Shown in pieces: positions 35,038-43,792 of a DNA stretch of 64,000 nucleotides; within the stretch, counting starts at the first letter, position 1, and each line of letters begins with the position of its first letter. A model generated the notes under the pieces. The model saw only the letters and a program-made list of their open reading frames with translations. It was not told where the DNA came from and ran no database searches. The translations under genes were made by a program, and so were the position numbers. The DNA lies in assembly GCA_024226315.1 (NCBI GenBank), contig JAAELT010000458.1, positions 1-64,000 on the forward strand. The letters run 5' to 3'. The DNA is from a bacterium. GTDB taxonomy: Bacteria > Acidobacteriota > Thermoanaerobaculia > Multivoradales > J023.

Positions 35038-37425
35038 GTGAAGAGATCCCTGAGTGCCTTGCTGAGCTGCCTGCTGTGCCTGGCGATGGCTGGAACGATC
35101 GTGGCCGACCCCGAGCCCGGAACCCAACGTGACTGGCCGCACTGGAGCGGCCCCGACCGCAACATGACGTCGCTCGGCAACGGCGTCTTCGACCAAGGCG
35201 GTTTCGGCCTCGAGACGGCATGGACGCGGCCCCTGGGGTCGGCCTATGCCGGCATCTCGGTGGTCGGCGACTCGCTGGTCACCGGCTTCTCCGACGGCGA
35301 GTCGGACTTCCTGGTGGCGCTCGATACCGGCTCGGGCGAGGAGCATTGGCGCTACCGCATCGGCAAGACCTACAAAGGACACGACGGCTCCGACGACGGA
35401 CCGCTCGCCACGCCGACGATCGCCGGCGACATGGTCTACGGGCTGGGTGCCTGGGGGCGCCTTTTCGCGCTGCGGCTGGACTCGGGCGAGCAGGCCTGGG
35501 CGCACCACGTGGTCGAGGACTTCGGCGCCATCAAACCCGAGTACGGCTTCACCACCACACCGACGGTGGCCGGCGACGTGCTGGTGGTCGAGACCGGTGG
35601 CGAGAACGGCAAGTCGATCTCCGGCTTCGACCGGGCCAGCGGCGAGCTGCGCTGGTCGACCGGCGACGACGCCGTCGGCTACCAATCGCCGATGGTGCTC
35701 GAGATCGGCGGCCGTGAGCAGGTGTTGGCGGTGACCAACAGGAACCTGCTCGGCCTGGAGCCCAAGACCGGAAAGATTCTGTGGCAGCACCAGCACGACG
35801 AGGGCGAGAACAACGGCTTCTCCCAGCCGGTGCCGGTGGGCAAGGACGGCGTGCTGCTGACCTACTGGCCCGAGTCGGTGCTGTTCCGCATCGCCAAGGC
35901 AGATGGCGGCTACGGCGCCGCCGAAGTGTGGCGCTCGAAGGCGCTGCGCGGCAACTACGCCATCCCGGTGCCCTACGAGGGGCATCTCTACGGCTATAGC
36001 GGCAACTTCCTGACCTGCGTCGACGCCGCCACCGGCGAGACGGTGTGGAAGTCGCGGCCACCGGGGCGCGGCAACCTGGTGCTGGTCGACGGCCACCTGG
36101 TGATCCAGGCGCGCAGCGGCGAGGTGGTGGTCGCCGAGGCGTCGCCCGAGGGTTACCGCGAGAAGGCTCGGATACAGGCGCTGGAGCGCGGCTACTACAC
36201 CCGCCCGAGCTTCGCCGGCGGCAAGATCTACGTGCGCAACCTCGAGGACATCGCGGCGATCGGCATCTCCGACCGGGCGCCAGCGTCAACATCGAGCGCG
36301 GTATCGGCCGCCGAAGCGTCGGCCAGCTGGGATCTGAAGGGCGAGCTCGGGCGCGCGGTGGGCGAGATCGCGGCGGCCGAGAACAAGAAGGAGCGCATCG
36401 ACGCCTTGATGGCCAAGCACGAGCAGTTCCCGATCGTCGAGGGCGAGCACGTGCACTTCGTCTTCCGTGGCGAGGTCGAGGACCTGGCGCTCGCCGGCAA
36501 CCTCTTCCGCGACGCCCGGGAGCACCCGATGCACCACATCGAGGGCACCGACTTCTACTTCCAGACCGTCACCCTGCCGGCGAAGTCCCACTTCGTCTAC
36601 CAGTACACGGTCTTCGACGAGCGCATTGTCGATTCCCTCAACCCCCGCAAGATGGGCCCCGAGGGGCGGGAGCAGTCGGTCGTGACCACCGCCGGTTGGG
36701 AGAGCCCTGAGCACCTGGGCGAGCCCGAGGGGGCCCGGGGGCGGATCGAGAAGTTGCAGTGGAAGAGCGAGGTGCTCGACAACGAGCGCGAGGTGCAGGT
36801 CTACCTGCCGCCGGGCTACGGCGAGGGCGAGGAGCGCTACCCGCTGCTGGTGGTGAATCACGGCGATCAGGCGCTCCTCCACGGCGGCGTCGACCGCAGC
36901 CTCGACAACCTGATCGGCAAGAGCGTGGCGCCGGTGATCGTGGCCTTCGTGCCGCGCGCCGACTGGCGCGAGTACGGCGGCTCGCTGGCCGCCGAGTACG
37001 CCCAGGCGCTCGAAGAGGAGCTGATCCCGACCCTCGACGGCAGCTTCCGCACGACCAAGGAGCGCGGCATCGTCGGCGTCGGCAGCGCCGGCTTCGCAGC
37101 CGTCTACGCCGCCTTCAAGCGCCCCGGCCTGTTCGACAAGGCGGCCGCGCAGTCGTTCTACAAGGGCGATCTGCACGACGACCTGCTGGCGCTGATCGAC
37201 GAAGGCGACAAGCGCGACCTGGAGCTGCTCTTCCACTGGAGCGGCTACGACTACCGCGACCCCCGCCGCGACTTCGACGCCCGCCGCGACGCGAAAGAGC
37301 TCACCGCCAAGCTGCGCGAGAAGGGTTACGAGCCGCGAATCCTCGAAGTCGACGACGGCGTCGGCTGGGGCATGTGGCAGGCCCAGACCGGGGCGATCCT
37401 GGAAGCGTTCTACCCGCTGGAGTAA
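35038..37425 (+). CDS. Secreted PQQ-type propeller fused to a catalytically degenerate Fes/EsteraseD-like domain
   Basis: 795 aa from the GTG at 35038, preceded by an excellent AGGAGG; an upstream extension is unlikely. Signal peptide ends near 'AGTIVADPEP'. Residues ~30-420 are a propeller ('WPHWSGPDRNMTSLG', 'LVALDTGSGEEHWRY', 'TCVDAATGETVWKS'). Residues ~440-560 are an N-terminal esterase-associated beta domain. Residues ~575-795 are an alpha/beta-hydrolase of the Fes/esterase family ('VQVYLPPGYGEGEERYPLLV', 'VGVGSAGFAAVYAAFKRPGLF'). Where homologues have the nucleophile Ser (G-x-S-M-G-G) there is G682, with a Ser one residue later. The C-terminal G-H-x-W motif is 'GVGWGMW' with no His. 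It is probably a binding module rather than an esterase. Confidence 0.8.
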   Translation: MKRSLSALLSCLLCLAMAGTIVADPEPGTQRDWPHWSGPDRNMTSLGNGVFDQGGFGLETAWTRPLGSAYAGISVVGDSLVTGFSDGESDFLVALDTGSGEEHWRYRIGKTYKGHDGSDDGPLATPTIAGDMVYGLGAWGRLFALRLDSGEQAWAHHVVEDFGAIKPEYGFTTTPTVAGDVLVVETGGENGKSISGFDRASGELRWSTGDDAVGYQSPMVLEIGGREQVLAVTNRNLLGLEPKTGKILWQHQHDEGENNGFSQPVPVGKDGVLLTYWPESVLFRIAKADGGYGAAEVWRSKALRGNYAIPVPYEGHLYGYSGNFLTCVDAATGETVWKSRPPGRGNLVLVDGHLVIQARSGEVVVAEASPEGYREKARIQALERGYYTRPSFAGGKIYVRNLEDIAAIGISDRAPASTSSAVSAAEASASWDLKGELGRAVGEIAAAENKKERIDALMAKHEQFPIVEGEHVHFVFRGEVEDLALAGNLFRDAREHPMHHIEGTDFYFQTVTLPAKSHFVYQYTVFDERIVDSLNPRKMGPEGREQSVVTTAGWESPEHLGEPEGARGRIEKLQWKSEVLDNEREVQVYLPPGYGEGEERYPLLVVNHGDQALLHGGVDRSLDNLIGKSVAPVIVAFVPRADWREYGGSLAAEYAQALEEELIPTLDGSFRTTKERGIVGVGSAGFAAVYAAFKRPGLFDKAAAQSFYKGDLHDDLLALIDEGDKRDLELLFHWSGYDYRDPRRDFDARRDAKELTAKLREKGYEPRILEVDDGVGWGMWQAQTGAILEAFYPLE

Positions 37426-37429
37426 GCTC

Positions 37430-37451
37430 GCACGGGCCTGAAGATCCGTGC
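37430..37451 (+). terminator. Short hairpin after the propeller-esterase gene
   Basis: A 6-bp perfect stem GCACGG/CCGTGC with a 10-nt loop begins 5 bp after the stop. No T-run follows; weak. Confidence 0.35.
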
Positions 37452-37544
37452 TTCGGCTGGTCGTCGCCTGGCATTCTGGCAGTTTTTCCTACCGTTCCGC
37501 CCAAGTGGTGTATGCTTCATTGACATGGATGATGAAGGGAGATC

Positions 37545-40025
37545 ATGATGCTCTCGCGACGGGGCGGAGCTCGTCTGCCGCTTCTCGTGGCGCTGACGAG
37601 TCTCCTTGCTCACCTGCCGGCGGCTTACGGCCAGGGCGTCGTTCCGGTCGGTGAGGAGTTTCGAGTCAATGCCACCAGCGAGGGTAGCCAGGACAGCCCT
37701 TCGGTAGCGGCCCTGACCGAGGGCGACCTCGTCGTGGTGTGGCGCAGTGGGCCTCGGCTACCGCCTGGTTCCACCGAGGATCCGAGCGGCAGCATCAACG
37801 GTCAGCTCTTCGCGGCCGACGGCACCGCCCTGGGAGAGGAGCTCCAGGTCAACACCCTTTTGACCGGGGACCTGTGGAGTCCCGCGGTGACGGCCTTGAC
37901 CGGCGGCGGCTTCGCCGTCGTGTGGCGCAGCCGCCGTCGCGGCCTTCAGCTCTCAGACATTCGAGGTCGGCTCTTCACCGCGACCGGCACGGCGGTGGGA
38001 GAGGAGTTTCAGATCGTGACCTCGGCGGCTACCCACACCAGACCGTCGCTGTCGGGCCTGGCCGACGGCGGCTTCGTCGTGGCCTGGACCGGCCTGAGCT
38101 CCAGTGGCATCCGGGGCCGGCGCTACGCAGCCGACAGCACGGCGGTGGGAGAGGTGTTCGACGTCTCCAACGGGTTTGGCTTCGGAGCCTCCGTGGCGGG
38201 TCTGTCCGACGGGGGTTTCGTCGTGGTGTGGCAGAGCAGCGGTGCGAGCGACGTGGACCGCTCGGGTTACGGCATCCAGGGCCAGCGCTACGGCGCCGAC
38301 GGCACGGTCTCGGGAGGAGTCTTCCAGGTCAACACCTACAGGGAGCTCAGCCAGCAGAACCCGTCGGTGTCGGGCCTGGCCGACGGCGGCTTCGTGGTGG
38401 TCTGGGAGACCGAGACGTGCGTCCACTTCTTCGCCTGCGGACCCCTGTACATCCAGGGGCAGCGCTTCGCTGCCGACGGTGCGTTCATCGGGGGAGAGCT
38501 CCAGGTCGGTACCTACCACGGGCCTGTCAGCCAGAGCACCGCGTCCGTATCGACCTTGACCGACGGCGGCTTCGTGGTGTTCTGGCACAGCAGCCGCTCG
38601 CCCGTAGGCATCAAGGGCCAACGCTATGCCGCCGACGGTTCGACCCTCGGAGGGGCGCTCCAGCTCCCTACTGAGACAGATGTGCAGCTGTTGGAGGGCC
38701 ACTCTGTCTCGTCGATGGCCGGGGGTAGCCTCACCGTGGTGTGGGAGAGCCTGGCGCAGGGCTTTGACGTCCATGGCCGGCGCTTCACGGCGCCGGACGC
38801 AGACGCCCAACGTTTCGCCCTGGTCGGTCGCGACGGCCGATGCCTCGATGTCGGAAGCGCCGATCCGGCCGACGGTATGGTGGCCGCTCTCCTTCCCTGT
38901 ACCGGCGACGAGAGTCAACGCTGGCGGCTGGACCTGACCCCCGTTCCCCAGAGAGTTATCGGCCCCGGAGGCAAGTGCCTGCTCCCGGGTGGCGCCATCG
39001 CCTCCGGCGGGAACGTCGTGATCGGCGAATGCGGGGGCCCGGCCGATCTCTGGCAGTTGGTGACCGCGGGTCCTTCGAGCCCCTCGTCCCTGAACCTCGC
39101 CGGGACCGATCTGTGCTTGAGCGTCGGAGGCGCTTCGACCGGCGACGGTACGCCGGCCCAGCTGCTGGAGTGTGACGGCGGTGCCGATCAGATCTGGAGG
39201 CCCGCGCCGGAGGCCTGCTCCCGGGATTCACGGGGCTTGTGCTTGAACCGCGACCGCTTCCGTGTCGACGTCGATTGGCGGGACTATCAAGGCAACACCG
39301 GCTCCGGTCGGGCGGTGTCGGCGGGCTCGGACGAGTCCGGGCTGTTGTGGTTCTTCAGCGCCGACAACTGGGAGCTGCTGGTCAAGGTGCTGGACGGCTG
39401 CGCCCTCAACGACCGTTTCTGGGTCTTCGCCGCGGGCACCACCGACGTCGAGTACACGCTGCGAGTCACCGACACGGCGGTCGGAGCCATCCGCGAATAC
39501 TCCAACTCCCTGGGCACCGCGTCACCGGCGATCACCGACGCTGACGCCTTCGCCACCTGCTCCGTGAGCTCGGCGATCGCTTCTCCGACCGCCGATCCGG
39601 TGGCTCCGGAGGAGCTGGAGCCCCCCATCTCCGGCGTCGACGAGCCGTCCCGGTCCGCCGTCGAGTCGAAGATCCTATGCGCGAACGGGGTCGATCTGTG
39701 TTTGAACGACGCGCGCTTTCGGGTCGAAGTCGAGTGGTCGGACTTCTCTGGCAACACCGGCGTCGGCCGCGTCGTCCCGATCGCCACGCGCGCCTCCGGC
39801 ATCCTGAATTTCTTCAGCGGCGACAACTGGGAGATGCTGATCAAGGTGCTCGACGGCTGCGCGATCAACGATCACTACTGGGTCTTCGCCGCTGCTACCA
39901 CCGACGTCGAATACACCCTGAGGGTCACCGATGTCGACAGCGGGAAGAGCCGGGAGTACTTCAACCCGCTCGGCAACGCCTCGCCGGCGATCACCGACAC
40001 GCTGGCATTCGAGACGTGTCCGTGA
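37545..40025 (+). CDS. Large secreted protein: propeller-like repeats, ricin-B lectin domain, two copies of an exoprotein C-terminal domain
   Basis: 826 aa with GGGAGAT before the start and a signal peptide ending 'LPAAYGQ'. Residues ~35-410 are seven repeats of the type 'PSVSGLADGGFVVVWETE' plus 'IQGQRFAADGAFIGGELQV', suggesting a seven-bladed propeller. Residues ~415-560 are a ricin-type beta-trefoil ('GRCLDVGSADPADGMVAAL', 'SQRWRL', 'DLWQLV', 'DQIWRP' as three Q-x-W-like repeats), a carbohydrate-binding fold. Residues ~565-675 and ~705-826 are two copies of one domain ('NRDRFRVDVDWRDYQGNTG', 'VLDGCALNDRFWVFAAGTTD', 'VEYTLRVTDT'), which I recall from acidobacterial exoproteins without known function. 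It is probably extracellular and glycan-binding. Confidence 0.78.
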   Translation: MMLSRRGGARLPLLVALTSLLAHLPAAYGQGVVPVGEEFRVNATSEGSQDSPSVAALTEGDLVVVWRSGPRLPPGSTEDPSGSINGQLFAADGTALGEELQVNTLLTGDLWSPAVTALTGGGFAVVWRSRRRGLQLSDIRGRLFTATGTAVGEEFQIVTSAATHTRPSLSGLADGGFVVAWTGLSSSGIRGRRYAADSTAVGEVFDVSNGFGFGASVAGLSDGGFVVVWQSSGASDVDRSGYGIQGQRYGADGTVSGGVFQVNTYRELSQQNPSVSGLADGGFVVVWETETCVHFFACGPLYIQGQRFAADGAFIGGELQVGTYHGPVSQSTASVSTLTDGGFVVFWHSSRSPVGIKGQRYAADGSTLGGALQLPTETDVQLLEGHSVSSMAGGSLTVVWESLAQGFDVHGRRFTAPDADAQRFALVGRDGRCLDVGSADPADGMVAALLPCTGDESQRWRLDLTPVPQRVIGPGGKCLLPGGAIASGGNVVIGECGGPADLWQLVTAGPSSPSSLNLAGTDLCLSVGGASTGDGTPAQLLECDGGADQIWRPAPEACSRDSRGLCLNRDRFRVDVDWRDYQGNTGSGRAVSAGSDESGLLWFFSADNWELLVKVLDGCALNDRFWVFAAGTTDVEYTLRVTDTAVGAIREYSNSLGTASPAITDADAFATCSVSSAIASPTADPVAPEELEPPISGVDEPSRSAVESKILCANGVDLCLNDARFRVEVEWSDFSGNTGVGRVVPIATRASGILNFFSGDNWEMLIKVLDGCAINDHYWVFAAATTDVEYTLRVTDVDSGKSREYFNPLGNASPAITDTLAFETCP

Positions 40026-40036
40026 ACGATCGCGGA

Positions 40037-40987
40037 TCACTCTGGAGCCGGCAGCCGGAACTCGAACACCCCGAGCACATAGGCGGCGGTGGGCTCGCCC
40101 TCGGGGGTGCGGGCGGGCTCGAAGGCGAAGCCGCAGGCGGCGATGATGGCGGCTTCGTCGAGGTCTGGGTGCAGGCGTTTCAGGACCCTGACCTGGGTGA
40201 CGTTGCCCTTGACGTCGAGCAGGGCCTCGACCTCGACGCTGCCTTGGATGCCGGCCTCGCGGGCTTCGTCGGTGTAGCCGGGCTGGCCGCCGGCTGTCAG
40301 CCGTGGCGCGACGAAACCGCGGGCCTCGGGGTCGTCTTCGCCTAGGAACTGGGGCAGCTCCTGGTCCCAGCCGGTGGTGACGTCGGTGAGGCAGTCGGGC
40401 TTTTTCGGCTCGGCCTCCTCGGCCTTTTTCGGCGGTGGCTTGCCGGCGCGCAGGCGCTCGCCGCGGGTGAGCACCTTGACCTCGGGGAAGCGCTCCTTGA
40501 GGGCCGTCAGATCGTCTTCGCGACGGGTTTCCTGGTAGAGACGCCAGAGGGCGCGGATGGCTCCCCGGTGCTCGCCGCCGGAGACCTCGACGGCGCGCTG
40601 GAAGGCGGCCTCGGCCTCGGCTTTCTTCTTATTCATCCGGCTGCCGCGTTTGTGCAGGGCGACGCCGACCTGGTAGTGCGCCTCGGCCAGCAGCTCCGGG
40701 TCGTCGGTGGCCCGCAGCACCACCTCGGCCTCGACCCGCGCCTGTTTGTGGTCGTTCGAGGCGTTGTAGGTCGAGGCTTTGCCGAGATGGGCCTCGATCA
40801 CACATTCCTCGGAGCCCCCGAGCGCCTGGTCGAATTGTGTCAGGGCGGCGGGGAAGCGCGCCCGGTGAAGCTCGAGGAAGCCCTGGGCGACGGCCATCTC
40901 GCAGGGCTGGGCCCAGGCCGCGTCGGCGCCCACCGCGAACAGCAGCGCGAGGCACAGGTGTACGCCCGAGGTATTTGCCCGAATCAT
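40037..40987 (-). CDS. TPR protein with C-terminal TonB domain
   Basis: 316 aa. Signal peptide 'LCLALLFAVGADAAWA'; TPR-like helices at ~35-170; a lysine/proline linker ('KPPPKKAEEAEPKKP'); and a TonB_C domain at ~225-316 ('EAREAGIQGSVEVEALLDVKG', 'AIIAACGFAFEPARTPEGEP'). Unlike true TonB it has a cleavable signal rather than an anchor and a TPR part, so it may be a periplasmic adaptor rather than an energy transducer. It converges on the exoprotein gene with 11 bp between the stops. Confidence 0.78.
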   Translation of the reverse strand: MIRANTSGVHLCLALLFAVGADAAWAQPCEMAVAQGFLELHRARFPAALTQFDQALGGSEECVIEAHLGKASTYNASNDHKQARVEAEVVLRATDDPELLAEAHYQVGVALHKRGSRMNKKKAEAEAAFQRAVEVSGGEHRGAIRALWRLYQETRREDDLTALKERFPEVKVLTRGERLRAGKPPPKKAEEAEPKKPDCLTDVTTGWDQELPQFLGEDDPEARGFVAPRLTAGGQPGYTDEAREAGIQGSVEVEALLDVKGNVTQVRVLKRLHPDLDEAAIIAACGFAFEPARTPEGEPTAAYVLGVFEFRLPAPE

Positions 40988-41090
40988 GAGCCAAGCATAA
41001 CGCCAGAGCGTTGCGGAGATGCTAGGATCTGCCGGCCGGCTCCCCAGCCGCCCTCGCGTTCGAACACCTTATATTTCAGATTCGCCTCCC

Positions 41091-41906
41091 ATGATCGAAG
41101 AACTTTTTCATATCGGGGACTTTGCCATCAGCCCCTTCGGGCCGATGCTGGTCCTGGCCCTCTTCGCCGCCTTCTGGCAACTGCGCCGCTCCATGCGCCG
41201 CCTGGGCATCGGCGACGCCGCGGGCGAGGACGCCAGTACCCTGATCTTCGTGGTCGGGGTGTGCGGCATCCTCGGCGGCAAGGTCTACTACGCGGCCGTG
41301 ATCGGCGACTGGCACGATCTCTACTCGCGCGCCGGCATCGTCTGGTACGGCGCCTTCATCGGCGGCTTCCTGGCTCTGCTGTGGGCGATCCGCTACCTGA
41401 AGCTGCCCTTCGCCAGGGCCTTCGACGCCACCGCTCCCGGCCTGGCGCTGGGCTACGCGGTGGGGCGAATCGGCTGCTTCCTGGTCGGCGACGACTACGG
41501 CATCCCGAGCGACCTGCCCTGGGCGGTGAAGTTCGAGGTCGGCCTGCCGCCGACGACGGCCGAGAACCTGCGGTACTCCTTCGGCGTCGAGACCCCGCCC
41601 GAGCTGATCGACGTCGACGGCTTCGTGGCCGTGCACCCGACCCAGCTCTACGAGACCGCGGCGGCGCTGGTCATCTGGGGAATCTCACTGTGGCTGTTGA
41701 AGCGCGGCGTGAGGCCGGGCAACCTCTTCTGTACCGTGGTCGTGCTGCTGGGTTGTGAACGATTTCTGGTCGAGCTCGTGCGCGCCAAGGACGATCGCTA
41801 CTTCGGCGACTTCACCCTGGCCCAGGTGATCAGCGCCTCGATCGTTGTGCTGGCGCTGATCGCCACTCTGCGCAACCGCTCGCGCGGCGCCGGAGGCGGC
41901 GCTTGA
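41091..41906 (+). CDS. lgt: Prolipoprotein diacylglyceryl transferase
   Basis: 271 aa, about seven membrane helices. The Lgt signature region reads 'GYAVGRIGCFLVGDDYG', where most bacteria have 'GRxGCFxNGCCYG'; the essential Arg is kept. 'IVWYGAFIGGFL' replaces the common 'WHGGLIGG'. 'VHPTQLYE' (His-Pro-x-Gln-x-Tyr-Glu) near the C-terminus is conserved. It transfers diacylglycerol from phosphatidylglycerol to lipobox cysteines. thiD overlaps its stop codon. Confidence 0.92.
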   Translation: MIEELFHIGDFAISPFGPMLVLALFAAFWQLRRSMRRLGIGDAAGEDASTLIFVVGVCGILGGKVYYAAVIGDWHDLYSRAGIVWYGAFIGGFLALLWAIRYLKLPFARAFDATAPGLALGYAVGRIGCFLVGDDYGIPSDLPWAVKFEVGLPPTTAENLRYSFGVETPPELIDVDGFVAVHPTQLYETAAALVIWGISLWLLKRGVRPGNLFCTVVVLLGCERFLVELVRAKDDRYFGDFTLAQVISASIVVLALIATLRNRSRGAGGGA

Positions 41907-42712
41907 GCGCGGTGCCGCCGCGCTTGTTGACCATCGCCGGCTCGGACTCTGGGGGCGGTGCGGGCGTCCAGGCGGACCTCAAGACCTTTGCCGCCCACGG
42001 CGCCCATGGCATGTCGGCGATCACGGCCGTCACCGCCCAGAATACCCGCGAGGTGACGGCGGTGGCGGAGCTGGCACCCGAGGTGGTGACGGCGCAGATC
42101 GACGCGGTGTTCGACGACATCGGCGTCGATGCGGTCAAGATCGGCATGCTCTCCTCCGCCCGGCTCGTGCGCGCGGTGGCGGGTTGCCTGGAGCGTCACC
42201 GGCCGCGCCACGTGGTTCTCGATCCGGTCATGGTGGCCAAGAGCGGTGATGCGCTGCTGCGCGACGACGCGGTGAAGGCGCTCCAAGAGGAGCTGCTGCC
42301 TCTGGCGTCCCTGGTGACCCCGAACCTGCCCGAGGCGGCGCGCCTGAGCGGCCTGCCGGTGGGCAGCGAAGATCAGCGGTTGGCGGCGGCCCGGCGGATC
42401 GGGACGCGAGGCCGCGCCGTGTTGATCAAAGGTGGGCACGGCGAGGGCGACGAGGTGGTGGACTTGCTGGTCGCCAGTGATGTCGTCCGCCGCTTCGCCC
42501 ATCCGCGCCTCGTCTCGACCTCGACCCACGGCACCGGCTGTACCCTCTCCTCGGCGATCGCCGCGCGCCTGGCGTCGGGAGAAGAGCTGGCGGCCGCGGT
42601 CGGTGGCGCCATCGACTACCTGCGGGGTGCGATCGAAGCGGCCTTTCCCCTCGGTAGCGGTCACGGACCGGTGAATCACTTTCACGCCATGCGAACCGTT
42701 GCCCCGGGATGA
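41903..42712 (+). CDS. thiD: Hydroxymethylpyrimidine / phosphomethylpyrimidine kinase
   Basis: 269 aa ribokinase-like enzyme: 'TIAGSDSGGGAGVQADLKTF' binds HMP and 'VSTSTHGTGCTLSSAIAA' is the anion-hole/catalytic-base motif near the C-terminus; 'VVLDPVMVAKSGDALL' is also typical. It phosphorylates HMP and HMP-P for thiamine synthesis. The TTG start at 41903 overlaps the lgt stop by 4 bp; a GTG at 41912 is the alternative. No TPP riboswitch is seen in front. Confidence 0.93.
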   Translation: MSAVPPRLLTIAGSDSGGGAGVQADLKTFAAHGAHGMSAITAVTAQNTREVTAVAELAPEVVTAQIDAVFDDIGVDAVKIGMLSSARLVRAVAGCLERHRPRHVVLDPVMVAKSGDALLRDDAVKALQEELLPLASLVTPNLPEAARLSGLPVGSEDQRLAAARRIGTRGRAVLIKGGHGEGDEVVDLLVASDVVRRFAHPRLVSTSTHGTGCTLSSAIAARLASGEELAAAVGGAIDYLRGAIEAAFPLGSGHGPVNHFHAMRTVAPG

Positions 42713-42719
42713 GAGAACA

Positions 42720-43742
42720 ATGAGCGACGAGACCATTCTGGATCTGCTGGTGGTCGGCGCCGGACCGACCGGCATCGCCATCGGCGCGGAGGCCCGGCAG
42801 GCCGGGCTCGACGTGCTGTTGGTCGATCGCGGTCCGCTGTGCGGCGCGATCGTCCAGTTTCCGACTTCCATGCTGTTTTTTACCACCCGTGACAAGCTGG
42901 AGATTGCCGGCATTCCCTTCGGCATTCCCGACGACAAGCCCACCCGGCGCGACGCGCTGGCCTACTACCAGGGGGTGGCCCGTCAGCACCAGCTGCCGCT
43001 GGCTCTCCATGAAGACGTGCTCGAGGTGAGGCGAGAGGGCGAAGCGTTCACGGTCGAGACGCGGCCGACAGCGGACGCCGTGACCGACGTCACGGTCCGC
43101 CGGCGCCGTGCGAAAGCGGTGGCGCTGGCGACCGGTTATTTCGACCTGCCCTTGCGTCTCGGTGCGCCGGGGGAGGATCTGCCGTGGGTTCATGGCCGCT
43201 ACCTCGAGCCATACAGCCACTTCGGCCAGCACGTGGTGGTGGTGGGCGGCGGAAACTCGGCCTGCGAGACGGCGCTCGATCTGTGGCGCAACAACGTCCG
43301 GGTGACCATGATCGTGCGCCGGGACCGACTCAAGCCGACAGTCAAGTACTGGGTGCAGCCTGACGTTGCCAACCGCATCGCCGAGGGCTCGATCGCAGCG
43401 AAGCTCGAGACCGAGGTGCGGGAGTTCCGCGCCGACGGCAGCGTCGTGGTGGCCGGGCCATCGGGGGTCGAGGAGGTCGCCGCGGACGCCGCCTACGTGC
43501 TGATCGGCTACCTGCCAGACGCGGGCTTCGAGCGCCGCTGTGGCATTCGGATCGAAGAGCGGACCCTGGTTCCGAGCTTTGACCCGGCGACCTGCGAGTC
43601 GAACGTTCCTGGCCTGTACGTCGCTGGCACCCTGCAAGCGGGGCGTGACACCGGGCGCATCTTCATCGAGAACTCACGTGAGCATGCCCCGAAGATCGTC
43701 GCCCACCTGTTGCGCCGCCGCGCGGCCGGCGTTCCCGTATAA
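42720..43742 (+). CDS. ypdA: YpdA-family FAD/NAD(P) reductase (putative bacillithiol disulfide reductase)
   Basis: 340 aa from the ATG at 42720, 7 bp after thiD. The FAD motif is 'LLVVGAGPTGIAIGAEA', 'MLFFTTRDKLEIAGIPF' is distinctive of YpdA, the NAD(P) motif is 'VVVVGGGNSACETALDLW', and the C-terminal 'GLYVAGTLQAGRDTGRIFIE' is the family end. It has no CxxC redox pair of thioredoxin reductases, as expected for YpdA. In Firmicutes it reduces oxidised bacillithiol (BSSB), so bacillithiol chemistry is implied for this organism. Confidence 0.88.
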   Translation: MSDETILDLLVVGAGPTGIAIGAEARQAGLDVLLVDRGPLCGAIVQFPTSMLFFTTRDKLEIAGIPFGIPDDKPTRRDALAYYQGVARQHQLPLALHEDVLEVRREGEAFTVETRPTADAVTDVTVRRRRAKAVALATGYFDLPLRLGAPGEDLPWVHGRYLEPYSHFGQHVVVVGGGNSACETALDLWRNNVRVTMIVRRDRLKPTVKYWVQPDVANRIAEGSIAAKLETEVREFRADGSVVVAGPSGVEEVAADAAYVLIGYLPDAGFERRCGIRIEERTLVPSFDPATCESNVPGLYVAGTLQAGRDTGRIFIENSREHAPKIVAHLLRRRAAGVPV

Positions 43743-43792
43743 TCCGAGACGGCGCCCGCCACGCCTTCCCCCGACCCAGCCCGGAGGCTGCC

